A stretch of DNA of 64,000 nucleotides, taken from assembly GCA_013399305.1 (NCBI GenBank), contig VXAI01000015.1, positions 1,435,965 to 1,499,964 of the forward strand, given 5' to 3'. The stretch comes from Rostratula benghalensis (lineage: Eukaryota; Chordata; Aves; Charadriiformes; Rostratulidae). The notes beneath the pieces are model-generated. The model was not told the origin of the DNA. It worked only from the letters and a program-made list of their open reading frames with translations, and made no database searches. The stretch's first letter is position 1. Each line of letters begins with the position of its first letter. A program made the translations under genes and the position numbers. Below, one piece after another: positions 35,429 to 55,600 of this stretch.

Positions 35429-38400
35429 CTGGACAGGAAAGGGGAGGAAGAAGGGCATGAGCACTCGCGTACACTGCTCATCGCTGCTACTCCTGTACAA
35501 GAGGCTTTTCTTCCCCAAAACTCAGCTCCACGGTAGGGTTATTCACCACCCCTAGTACACTTCCATTATTGCCTAGTGGGTAATACAGCTCCAAGCTTGC
35601 TGTGCAGCAGCTGCCAGCTATTTCTGGTGAAATATGTCTGCTTAAAGACTAAAAATCCAGTGCCAGTCCCCCTTCCCAAGAAGGGCATGTTTACTTAATT
35701 AACTTAATGCAAGAAATACTCACTCTACAAAGTTAGTCATTGCTGCTCTGGGATTGCAGGATACGTAGATAAGCTTCTTCAGCTGTTCAGCTCTTCTAAT
35801 GGCAAGAATTACCTTGGAATCTGGGTGATGAGAACCAAGGCAGATGTGCATTAGTTCTGTGCTCATCAACAGCCTGCCAGGAATGTGGGAACCAGACCCC
35901 TGCAGTACCCTTCTGCTCCCACTCTCCTGCTTAATTTACCCCTGCTTAATTGCTTACCCAAAGTCTCCTGCTTAATTTACCCTGCTGGTGCTTGTTTAGG
36001 TTCCCCACCAACCACCAGTTGGGAGAATAGGCTTAAAACTTCGGAAAGACACACTTACGCAGTCCTGCTCGCGGTGGATCGACAATAGTGATCAGGTTCT
36101 GAGGAGCTAATATGTTAATTAGGGAAGGAACAATATCTTCAGCTTTCCCACAATGAAATTCGATATTATTCAGTTCTATAAAAAAGTGAGAAGATGGTAT
36201 CAGAACTTAGCTCGTCAAAGCACACTCTGCACACTCCAATTCGATATCAAGTCTTTATGTCTTAGAAACTACAAATTGTTTAGTCTACCCTCAATTCAGT
36301 GTCCTTTAAAGAATCCCTGGTGCCTTTCAACAACAGTAATGGGCTTCTTCCATTATCTGAACTGAAGCAAAACCCCACCCAAAAATAGCTACTGTTCATG
36401 TTTTATGGGGGTAAGTGTGGCTTCATCTCAGTTTGACACAGAAATGTTTTATTTTTGGAGAAAAAAAAATAGTCACTCACAGGAAGATTCATCTCCGAGA
36501 GTTACATGGTATTTGTTTTCAAGAGACTAAATGTTTAAAATGGACAAGATGACTATCAACAACAGGTAATTCCAAGCTGCTTACCCAGTTCCTCTGTACC
36601 TTATCTACACAATGACACCTCTTAACAAACAAGGATCTTGGCGTTTTAGCTTAACTGACCATTGATCTGGGCGTTTGCTTTGGCGTCCTGCACAGCTTCT
36701 TGGCAGAGTTCAATTCCAATCACTTTCTTCACTTTCTATAGAATCAAAGGAAAAAGATCCATCTGTGGTATGGAAATGTGACTGTTATTCACAGCATCAG
36801 CAATTAAGTACTAAACCTGAACAGTGAATTGTACCTGCTCAGAGGACTATGGCCTCGCAGCCAGAGAAAGAGCTGAGAAAGGACCTGTGCAAATAAAGGG
36901 ACTGAACTTGTGGGATGAGCACCATTTATCCCAACCTGTGTGTGACAAGAGACCAGAGCTGGCGTCATCTTTTTTATTGGGGCCAGACTTCTTTACATGG
37001 TCTGGCAAGCTCCACTCTAAAAATGATCTAAGAAATGTTGGGTATTCATCAGTTGAGGGGACAGATTCTAGTGAATTTTGGCTGTCCTATAGAACTACTT
37101 CCTCTTTTGACTGAACTAGTTCCAAAATAATTTAGGCTCCTTGACACAAGCAAGTGAACTTTCATGATGATTAGGTAAAGCAGCTGCAAGCAGTTTAATT
37201 AGAATTAACATGTTTCAAGTACACCAAAGATTTTCTTCTATTGGGAGCACAACACTAGCTGTTAGAAGTAGGTTATACCCAGAAGTTACTTGCTTACCTT
37301 GGCCAAAGAAATCCCAATGGTTCCTGTACCACAGCAGATGTCGAGCACGGTGCTCTCTGGGCTCAGCTGCACCCACTCCCCGATGGCCGTGTACAAAACC
37401 TCTGCAGCTTGGGTGTTCACCTGGGAAACCAGGGGTCAAACAGCTTCTTCACAAATAGCAAATGCGTTTTATGGAGTCTCAGGAAAGCATGTTTTCTTTC
37501 TCTTGTTTCTAAGAAACAAGTCAACTTTGCATATAAGTTTAGATCCTGTATAACTGACCTAGACCTGCAGGTATTTGGAGCTCGCTGTTCCTTGCTGAAG
37601 GCTACTCAGTTCTCTCTGAGAAATAACATTTTATCATCCGTGTTCTAGTAAAATGTGACTTGTTCTGCAGTACTTAACAAGTAAGTTTAGAAGCAAGAGG
37701 AGAAAACAGGAGAATGCTAAGCAACTAAGTCTTTAAGAATACCTCTGTTCCTTGAATAGGAAGTAGTAAAGGTTCAGACCCAGGGGAACGTGGCTGTGAG
37801 GATGCACTCAGTAAGCTTTGGTTCAAGGTGTTTGTAACTGCTTTAATGACACGTTATGGTTAAGGAAACAGCACACAGTGAGCTTTCTAAACCAGTGCCT
37901 CTGGAGCCAGCATGGTCTTAGTCTTAAAGCAAAGAGCAAGCAAAGCACACTATGGGGAGGGGGGAAAAAAAAAAGTAGCCCATCATCTGTGGCAAATAAT
38001 AGAAAATCCAGTTCAGCTTCAATGTGTTTATGATGCCAAATGCTACTGTACTTCCTTCCTATTTCAATGACACAGGCTACCTGCTATGGCTTTAAAGTGT
38101 TGGAAGGGAAGAAATACATTTTGGAAAAACAAACAAAAAATATTAGTACAAAGATTCTTCAACTACACCCTGGATGTTCTGGATGCATAAAGGCTGCCAT
38201 TTAACAGGAGGCAATTGATACTGAACTACTAAAAAGAAAACAAAAGTTGTCTCCAACATCCCCCCCAGCAAGTTCTCTGTTTTTACAGGCAGATGTAGTA
38301 CTCAAAGGTATTTAATTGCACCACGTATTTAACAAATTAAATCTCCAGGTGTATAGCATCTCATTACAGAGTATTAGCCAAGCTTAAGGGCACTAATGCA

Positions 38401-41400
38401 AATTCAGAAAAAATTAGCAACTTCGTATCATCCTTACTTGAAAAAATGCATGAGGAGAAATTCTGAATTTTAGGCCAAGAAGTTCTTCGTATATGTATTT
38501 ATCACCAGCCACGTGCTCCAAAGGTAAGTCTTCCAGATTGGGAGATTTCCTGGGGAGGAAAAGGGGCAAGGCATGGGGATGCAAAATAAAGAAGAAAAAA
38601 ATCAGAAATATGACCAACGTGTTTGTTACAGTTTTTACCAAAAATGTAGTCATCTTGAGAATTGTAGTACTGCAAGGGCAACAAAGATGATTAAGGGATT
38701 GGAGCATCTCCCTGATGAGGAAAAACTGAGAGCTGGGACTCTTTAACCTGGAGAAGAGAAGGCTGAGGGGAGACCTTATCTATGTTTACATGTATCTGAA
38801 GGAGGATGGAGCTGGACTCTGTTCAGTGGTTCCCAGTGACAGGATGAGGGGCAATGGGCACAAGCTGGAACTCAGCCAGGAAAGAAAGGAGCTAGAAGGC
38901 AGGTGTTGATAGTAGTAAGTATCTGTCTACTGCTCTGAGTGCTTCTACAGCCTGACAGCCAGCAACTGGCAGTGGGTTCACCCACTGAAACTCTGCCTGC
39001 CTGTACCCAGTGAACACTGTTCCTAGAGAACAGGAAATTTCAGGATACTCTTGCAAAAAAGGTAACTAGCTGTTCAGCAAATTTTATTTACTTTTATAAA
39101 CAGACAAAGTAACTGTGTGGTAGCCCTACCTACTTCTCTGCTGTCAACATGAAAAAATCCAGCCGCCAGCAAAATCCCCCAAAGCAAAGCCAACTCCCTC
39201 ACCTCTGTCCTTCCTCCACGAAGTACAGGGAAGTAACGCCACTGCTCTTTCCCATCCCTTCTGTGAAGTATTTTGCCAGAGAGATTTTCAGGTCAGCCAG
39301 ATCTTCTTTACTTAATTTCTAAAGGTTTTATTTGAAAGAAGAGAGAATAATCATCTTAGTGACTTAAAATTATGATTTAGTGTATGCCTTCCTCAAGCAT
39401 ATTCCTTACTCGTTCATTTGCACGGATCAGACTAGTCTAAACAGAAAAGTAGTAACACAAGGTAAAGTACACCAACTAATTACTCTATTTTGCATGCACA
39501 ATATCAAATTGATCTAATTTTAAAGCTGTGTGTCTGTGCTGCTGCACAAGACGTATCAATTTAAATACCTGAGGATTAAAATAAGCAATTGCCATAATGT
39601 GGCCACTCCTGCTGGTACGGACTGTGAGCTGTTTCCAGTGACCTTCGTAGGTTTCTGGGCTGTAAACTGAGTAAGGAGTGGACCTGCAATTTTCAGAAGC
39701 TCAGTTACTTAACAGAGAACTACTTTTTGCACAACATTCAATAGTTTATTGAAACAAAAGCAGCTCATCATGCAAAGCTATGAAAAACGTAAAATACGAG
39801 GCTACATTGATTTGTGAAGAAAAGAATGACTTCCACATCTTAATTATGAAAAAAGAAAACAAGAGATCCTATCTCCTAGTGCAAACTAATCTGTCCCCAC
39901 TTCTCACAATCCCCTTACCCGTTTTAACCATCCAAAATTACAGATAAGACGTAGGCAAGTTCTCATCACATGCAGAGAATGACACAATTGTTTTCTAGCA
40001 CCTTTATTGGCTTCTGTGCTTCACACCAAGTTCAAACCTCTCATCTTCAGAATTCTTCTGAGATTTCAATTTTTGAGGATTTAATTGCTTTTTAAAGAAA
40101 CCATTTTCTAAAGAGTATTGTTGCTTAAATTTACAACTTTTGTTTTTTTCCTTGTTGTAGGATGATTATTCTCTCTATCCAAATAAGCAAATTAACTTTG
40201 TTATTCAAATTCCTCTTTTAAAAAGATATTTTCTGAGTGTTCTTTACAGTTAGCAGAAGCAGCTCTCAAATAACAGACTTTTTTATTGTAGATATATACA
40301 AGCCATTGTTTGCAATAAAGCCACCTTCAGCTGGTTCCTGTCCCCCCACCTCAGGAAGCTGAGCAAGAGCAAGGGAAAAAAATACCCAGTGATCCAGGCA
40401 CGAGATGTAAACGTCAAAGAAGGGCAAGACTGGCAAATCTTAAAGCTCAGAACAAACACTAAGCTTTTAATAATATTTAATTTTATAAGTATTTTTGAGC
40501 AAGATATCAAAACCTTTATGGATAACTCATTTTACTTATGCTCACCTTATGTAGTCTTGGAAAGCTTTTACTACTTTTTTGGCAATAGCAGGAATGTGAA
40601 CAGTATCAAATGGCTCCACTACAGCACATGTACCACCCTTATATTTGCCAAGACGACAACCCACAGTTTTGTCTTCTTGATTTACACCAATCCCAATCAA
40701 GAACTCACATTTGTTGCGATATTCAGTCTAGATTTAAAATAAAGTTATGTAAGATATTTACATCACACTTATCTGTACATGCCAATTTTCTCCTGAAACA
40801 ACCCTCTCCTGGTTAAATGTGTTTGCAAATGGACAGAGGACATCCAGTTCATACAGAAGATACTCATGGATTTTGATGCATGAGAACTAACAGCAGCAAT
40901 GAAAAAGTATTAGTCTTGTTACTTAGCAAAATATTGCCTCTGTTGAAGAATATTTCTATGAGCTGACAAAATAAGCTTGCAGGGACAGTGTATTAAAGTT
41001 AGACTATCCAGTTCATTGTAACTATTACTCTGCTTCCTGTAAGTATTTCCACACAGTATTTACATGAAAGGCAAGGATGTCTAAAATGCATCATTCGTTA
41101 CAAGAAGTTGAATAGTTGGTTTGCCCACTGCCTCTTAACACCAAAAAACTGATTTAACCCTGAGCTCGTTGACCCCATTCCATACTTTACCTAGGATTAC
41201 CTTACCTGTAACGGTGATGCTTTCACTCCCTCTACCGGGCAACACAATTTATTATACTTCTGCTTCTGCAGGAACAACCAAGGTAATAAGGCTCTGTTGT
41301 TGTTTCCTATTTCCCTGTCCAAATCAGAAACAGAAATTCTGAAGTACACATTTAGAAAAACTGAGATTAAAGGCTACACAAGAATCTATTTTTTGGTGGG

Positions 41401-42626
41401 CACAAAAAAAGTATCAGATTATCAGATGAAGAATATTTCTTCCAGAATAATTTTTTACCAGGGAAACCCCCTCCAACTTTATAAGATCTTTAACCTGAAA
41501 AAGTAAGGGTTAAACATATCTATTAAGGTATGCACTGTCTTTATCCATGTACCCATGTATAAAAAGAATGCCAATTTTATCTATATAAGTGAGTCAGGGT
41601 TGATACTTTGATCTACAAAGGCCAGGCATAAAAATTTGAGGTGATTTTTAAAGAAGATATCCTAATAGTAACTTACCACCTCTACAGATTGATCACCCGT
41701 TATGCCATTTGACAGTGCCAGTTGTTTCTTGAACTTTAAGGGCATAAACATCCTTCTGCTTAGGCTATGGGACAACAGACCTTAAGACAATGCCCCTTCA
41801 TTTAGCAATCTCTCGAGGTTGACTGAGAACAGCAATAGCAAATTTTGTCAGCTGGAACAATTTTTAAGTCCTAACATTACAGATTATCTTTTATTTACTT
41901 CGTTGGGTGATTTGGCTTTTGACCTACCTCTAACTTCATTTTACAGATAGCAATTTGTGCAAATTTAGCTATATCCCAACATACACTGAAGTCTTGTAAA
42001 CATTACAGTAACTTTACCAACAGGCATTACTTTGTCAGCTTCTGCAGCACTTGCTCACATTCCTGCTTCTTTTTTGCCAGCTGCTCTTCATAGGGCACGT
42101 TCCACAGCGGGGTCACAACATCTGCAATTTGCTTGCTCAGAGGCTCCTCTCCGTTGGCACCGGAGGGAGCCGGCCTCTTTGCCTCTCCCTGCTCCAACTC
42201 CTCTTCTTTTTTCCTCTTTTTTGCAATGGGGTCAGCCTTCGGCTTGGCGAGTCTCACACTCAGGTGCCGGCTCTTCCATAAAACCCCATGGAGGACTTTC
42301 ATGGCCTTGTCCCTTTCCTCCTCACTCTTAAATGTCACAAACGCAAACGTCTGCTTCCCAAAAAGTTTTATCTTGTGAGGATTTAGTCCGTATTTGGCAA
42401 GGAACTTTTTCACATCATTAAACCCGATGTATTTGGGCAGGTTTTGTATTTCTACTTTATAGATTTCAGAGGTAAATAAGTCTCCCTTTATGTATCTGTA
42501 CACGTCGGGGGAAGCCGCGGGGCCGCCCCCACCATCAGCCTTACTCCCCGCTTCAACTCCATCCTCAGCCTCCGCCACAGGAGCTACCAGGCGGCCCGGC
42601 CCGCAGGGATCGCTTTCCTCCGCCAT
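35140..42626 (-). CDS. TRMT2A: TRMT2A, tRNA (uracil-5)-methyltransferase
   Basis: SAM-dependent enzyme forming 5-methyluridine at position 54 of tRNA. Coding exons: 42031-42626, 41206-41314, 40546-40727, 39569-39683, 39203-39318, 38438-38549, 37298-37420, 36660-36735, 36059-36175, 35724-35820, 35140-35428. They total 1932 nt, 643 aa (human 625). Order: disordered acidic start; RRM about 57-128 ([14 protein letters not shown]); KKRKK basic signal 136-140; central TrmA-like region with [17 protein letters not shown] site [11 protein letters not shown] 436-446; DPPRAGL 509-515; catalytic Cys537 in [14 protein letters not shown] near 575. The C-terminal tail past FERV is variable. The ATG has A at -3 and G at +4. 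It diverges from RANBP1 across a shared CpG island and converges on DGCR8. Confidence 0.96.
35724..35820 (-). CDS. TRMT2A: TRMT2A coding exon 10 (catalytic Cys)
   Basis: Residues 516-547: [20 protein letters not shown], then [12 protein letters not shown]. Cys537 is the expected nucleophile that adds to uracil C6. Confidence 0.95.
36059..36175 (-). CDS. TRMT2A: TRMT2A coding exon 9
   Basis: Residues 477-515: [19 protein letters not shown] and [11 protein letters not shown], the motif IV-like DPPR. Confidence 0.95.
36660..36735 (-). CDS. TRMT2A: TRMT2A coding exon 8
   Basis: Residues 452-476: [25 protein letters not shown] split as [11 protein letters not shown] then [14 protein letters not shown]. 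It holds the second SAM motif (GIE). Donor GTCAGT is unusual at +3. Confidence 0.93.
37298..37420 (-). CDS. TRMT2A: TRMT2A coding exon 7 (SAM site)
   Basis: Residues 411-451: [16 protein letters not shown] and the SAM-binding loop [17 protein letters not shown]. Phase 0 at both ends. Confidence 0.96.
38438..38549 (-). CDS. TRMT2A: TRMT2A coding exon 6
   Basis: Residues 373-410: [34 protein letters not shown]. The ISPHAFFQ motif precedes the SAM domain in this family. Confidence 0.95.
38672..38885 (+). repeat. CR1 LINE fragment in a TRMT2A intron
   Basis: About 210 bp recognisable from AAGATGATTAAGGGATTGGAG, CTGGAGAAGAGAAGG, GACCTTATC and GGGCAATGGGCACAA. It is truncated at both ends and lacks the CR1 3' tail. 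Its orientation is antisense to TRMT2A, in the intron between coding exons 5 and 6. Confidence 0.9.
39203..39318 (-). CDS. TRMT2A: TRMT2A coding exon 5
   Basis: Residues 335-372: [18 protein letters not shown] through SLYFVEEGQ, matching the human [14 protein letters not shown] stretch. Confidence 0.95.
39569..39683 (-). CDS. TRMT2A: TRMT2A coding exon 4
   Basis: Residues 296-334: [28 protein letters not shown] and MAIAYFNPQ. Confidence 0.95.
40546..40727 (-). CDS. TRMT2A: TRMT2A coding exon 3
   Basis: Residues 236-295: [30 protein letters not shown] and the FDTVHIP segment, typical of TrmA-family RNA-binding surfaces. Confidence 0.95.
41206..41314 (-). CDS. TRMT2A: TRMT2A coding exon 2
   Basis: Residues 199-235: [20 protein letters not shown] and [13 protein letters not shown], the conserved link into the TrmA-like fold. 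Confidence 0.94.
42031..42626 (-). CDS. TRMT2A: TRMT2A coding exon 1 (RRM)
   Basis: Residues 1-198: start [14 protein letters not shown] ([13 protein letters not shown] through [10 protein letters not shown]), nuclear-type KKRKK and a helix ending QVLQKLT. Donor GTAATG splits Lys199; reading on without splicing hits TAA in the intron at once. Confidence 0.95.
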
Positions 42627-42854
42627 GCTCCCGCCAGTCTCCCCTCAACCTGGACACCAGGTCAACCCCTGCCCGGCTTGGCGTCCCCCACAGCCCACTG
42701 CAAAAGGATGGGGGGGAGAAGAGCAATAACGAGTATTTTTCTTTTCAATGCCTGCCTCTCACCGCTACCGTTCCTCGCGTGCAGGGTCAGCCGCGTCACT
42801 TAAAAATAATAATAACAGCGATTGTAACACCACCCCCCATCAGTCACGCACGTG

Positions 42855-42866
42855 GCCGCCATCTTG
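42855..42866 (-). promoter_or_regulatory. YY1-type motif of the shared promoter
   Basis: GCCGCCATCTTG, that is CAAGATGGCGGC on the TRMT2A strand, 230 bp before its ATG. Its orientation suggests a TRMT2A start site close by. Confidence 0.6.
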
Positions 42867-43088
42867 AGTCGGGACGCGACTTGCCGCCGCCATGCCGCGA
42901 GGGCTGATGGGAAGGGGCTCGGGAGAAGGCGGCGGCGACAAGAAAAGGCTTTGTCGCGGGCAGGACGGGCCGGTACCCGTTCCCGGCGGCGCGGGCTGGG
43001 GCCGGTGCCGGTGCCGCCGCTGTCTCGCTGCCAGGCCCGGCGGCCGCGGTGCGCCGGGGGCGGGGCGGGAGCTGAGGGAAAGTGGGTG

Positions 43089-43108
43089 TTTCCCATCGTG
43101 CCTTGCGG
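43089..43108 (+). promoter_or_regulatory. ZNF143/THAP11-like element
   Basis: TTTCCCATCGTGCCTTGCGG resembles the CCCA-N3-TGCCTTGCG part of the bipartite ZNF143/Ronin site found near housekeeping starts. It lies 120 bp before the RANBP1 ATG. Confidence 0.55.
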
Positions 43109-43227
43109 CAGCGGCGGCGCGGGCTGCGGGAATGAGGTAAAGGCGGGAGGGGCGGGGGCGCGCGCGGCAGGAAGCGCGGCGGGCGGGCAGGCGGCGGCGC
43201 GAGCGGAGCAGGAGCGAGCCCGGCCCC

Positions 43228-52340
<9,113 letters not shown>

Positions 52341-52582
52341 ATCATCCTGGGCCTTGCAGTTTTTCCTTTACTTGTTTGTTTCTTTTTCCTGTTTTCTTTT
52401 TTTTATTATTAATTTTTACAAGGGACTTTATAAGGAACTGAATTCAACGTTCAGGTTGTTTTTTCTAAGCTTTTGCCCTTTTGAAGATGTCTTCAAAAAT
52501 CCATTCCCCGATCATGAAAATGTACTGTGCTAACTTTCTTTTCCATAGTGGAAACACTTATTTATAGTCATCCAAAAGAGTG

Positions 52583-52588
52583 AATAAA
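52583..52588 (+). terminator. Candidate RANBP1 poly(A) signal
   Basis: AATAAA about 245 bp after the stop, matching the short 3' UTR of mammalian RANBP1. A second AATAAA lies at 52919-52924. Confidence 0.55.
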
Positions 52589-52619
52589 ACAAACTTGAAA
52601 ACAGCATCAGAGGACAGAA

Positions 52620-55600
52620 CTGAGTTTTCTATATACTTTAAAGGCTTATGAATACACTTGTTTCATTGGGTGTTGAGATACATATCATCCTGTCTGTGGA
52701 TTAACTAGGTTAACAGACTTTACCAACAGGGAAGATTAAGATTACATGTTTCTTATGTGGCTTTGAAAACTGTAATGTAACAGACCTTTCACACTTTTTC
52801 TGCTGTGTGTTCCTGAGCAGGGAGTGAATGTGCCTGCCACTCTTGAAACGCAGCAGACTTCTGGAATCAGGCAATAGAGCCTTCCTGGCACATTCTTAAA
52901 TGATGTCCCATCAGTGAAAATAAAGACGGGGGAGCAAATGTATTACGTGAGACTTGAGCAAGTATTTTCCTCTTACAAAACAAAATCCTCCCATCCCAAT
53001 GTGTTAACGTTACAAATGCTTGACTCTAGCCTATCCCAGATCTTCCATGGCGTGCTGTTTGCTGACTGAAGGCAGTGGCAGCCTCTTCAGCTCTAAGGTG
53101 TGTACAAAGGAATCTTACCTGTTTGAGTACCTTACTATGAGATTCCCAACGCCAGCATTTCATAAACCTTGTACTCTAAAATTATTAGCCTTTTGGTTTT
53201 TTCAGGGTTTTGGAGCTTGCATCGTTTTTACAAATTGGAGGGGTTCTGAACCTCTAAGATACATGGTGGGAGGCTGCTCCTCTTGAAGAGAGGTGGTCTG
53301 ATGTTTGCTTTGGAACAGTTTATTATGTTGTACATGCTTAAGGAGCACTCTCCTTGCCAGAATGGGCAAATGGATCAAATCTCCTCCCTTGCAAATGTTT
53401 TGTGTTTATCTGGTTTCAAGTTAGTGCTAGAGAGTAGGAATATAAATTATAGTATGCAATAAAATCAATACAATTTTCAAGTCTGATAGATGAATTGAAT
53501 TTCATTGTTAAGCACTAATACAAGGGCAGTGTTAGGGTAGTGATGGAATTCTGTAATATGGTAATACTGTTTCCAAAATAATTATGAAAACTGCAAAACT
53601 TGCTAAACTTTTAAGGCTGTATGATGCTAACGCTGGATAGCAAAACCTTGCTATCTTCATAAAGAGACTTTCCAAGTAGGCCAGGCTCTGCAGTCTACCC
53701 AAGGAAAATGTTTTTAAAATCTTGTCTTTATGCTTAACACTGCCTTTTGATGTGACAATGAACTAGTCCTAAATCTGGAACTGTAATTAAGGTACTCACT
53801 TAATTGAAACAAAGTAATTCCTTTGGTGTTGTGCATGTTCCCCTTTCAAGTACAGCAGATATCAAAAGTCTGTTAATTGACAAAGATGGTTGAAAGGCAA
53901 AATAAAATGCTCTTTAGTGTTTCTGGTTTGGAAATAACAAGACAAAGCTAGTCTCAAGTACTTAACATTTGAATGTAAAAGCCAAATCTTTATCCGTGAG
54001 TCACTGTAAATTCTCTGATCTGATAATGTCAAACAGTGTGTCTAAATTGATAGAAATTACATTTAAAAATTTCAAAATAAATTTAAATTTTCATTTAAAG
54101 GATTTGCTTTTTATTTAAAGAACTCTTACTGGGAATGCATTTTTAGCCTGCAGGGGCAAAGTGATGAAAGCAGCAACGTGGGCACGTTTGGTTTCACTGT
54201 CAAACGTACAGAAGAGGGGAGGCAACACTTGAATGATTCAGTTGGTTGTAATCTTAGATATTGACACCTGCTTCTTTTGATTACCTCTGTTCTTCCCCTC
54301 TTTGCTTATTTGTGCATGCTTACATGATTTCAAGATATTTCCATTCCTGTTTAGGTTAACTGATCCATGTTTACAGTTGATGGATTCAACCATCCTTATT
54401 GCAAGTCTGCAGTCTCCAAGAGCCAAGTTATGAGGGACCACTAAGTAAAATAATTTCTCTGGATAGCATTCAGCTGAAGATTGCCTTAGTCTTCTTAACT
54501 AAAGGAGGAGTAGTCAGTGTGGCTTTAGAAGCCATAGGTATGCTGTTCTACAAATTAAAAAGCAGTAAGTATTTTTAAAACTGATCTGATGGAAATAAAG
54601 GCTTTTTTTTTTTCTTTGGTAAAGTCATTCTAATGATAAACTTTCCTATATGTAACATAGACTACCAAGAAATGTCCTTGAAATGTTTTTGTAGCTTAGT
54701 GTATACTGAATATTCTGGAGTTTTAAGTGATGTTGTCTTGTGTCCCCTGCCCAGCTCACCAGGAGTTGGTGCTTTCCCCGCATCCTCACTGTTGACAGGT
54801 TATTAAGATGGTACAACCTAACCTGTCTTGTCAGGCAGTAGACAATCTTAAAATAGTAACTTGGCTCAAAAATGGCAGTAGTTCTTTGACAAAACAATCC
54901 TTCCTGGATTCATGGGTGACTACCAAAATTTGTTAATTGCCTTATATTTGTTTCTAAAATGGCAGTAACTTCAGTGTTATTTAAATATCTGAACCTCTTT
55001 GAAGGTATTGTGTCACAGGAAAAATGCATCATGCAGAAATTTATTTATTTTTTTTTAGTCATTGGTCAGACAGTACAGAAATTCACTGAAACTTTAATTT
55101 TGGCATTTTATAGGCATGTGTTGAGACTTAATTTGCCTTGGATTCTGCAGGCAAACTGGATTCTAGGCTGCTTTAACACCTGGAGTTGAACAGTGGCTAC
55201 TTTCCCTTTTGCCGCTAGCGAGGCAAGGTAAATCTTAGCGGCTTTAAATGCAGGCTAGAGCAGTGGGGGCTGTAGTTTTGTTAATGCAGCTGGTAGGAAA
55301 ATAAAGCCTTTTTAAGCATTTCTAACTTCAGTAACAGCAATACTGAGAATATAGTTGAATCTTACAGAAGGTGCAAGAGAGGATTTCTAAGAGGTTTTAA
55401 TCCATTTTTAGTACAAATGGAAACTGTGATACAATTAGGAACAGGTTTTGAGGTGCTGTATCTGCAATTCCTACAAATTCTGCTTGTCTCGTGCAGAAAG
55501 ATGCACCCTGTAGCCAGGGTTAATAACCCAGCCTTGGTTGGTGCTAATGGTTTTGTGTGCATAAAGCTGTATGGATGAGTGTCTGAGGATACCTGAAAGA

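Larger units (their letters stand above)
42627..43227. promoter_or_regulatory. Bidirectional TRMT2A/RANBP1 CpG-island promoter
   Basis: 601 bp between the two start codons, very CpG-rich toward the RANBP1 side. It holds a YY1-type motif (42855-42866), GC boxes (GGGGCGGGG at 43057-43065, and 43147-43158), a ZNF143/THAP11-like element (43089-43108) and GCGGGAA (43126-43132), an E2F-like half site. No TATA box is seen. The CpG island extends into RANBP1 intron 1 to about 43.78 kb. Confidence 0.8.
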
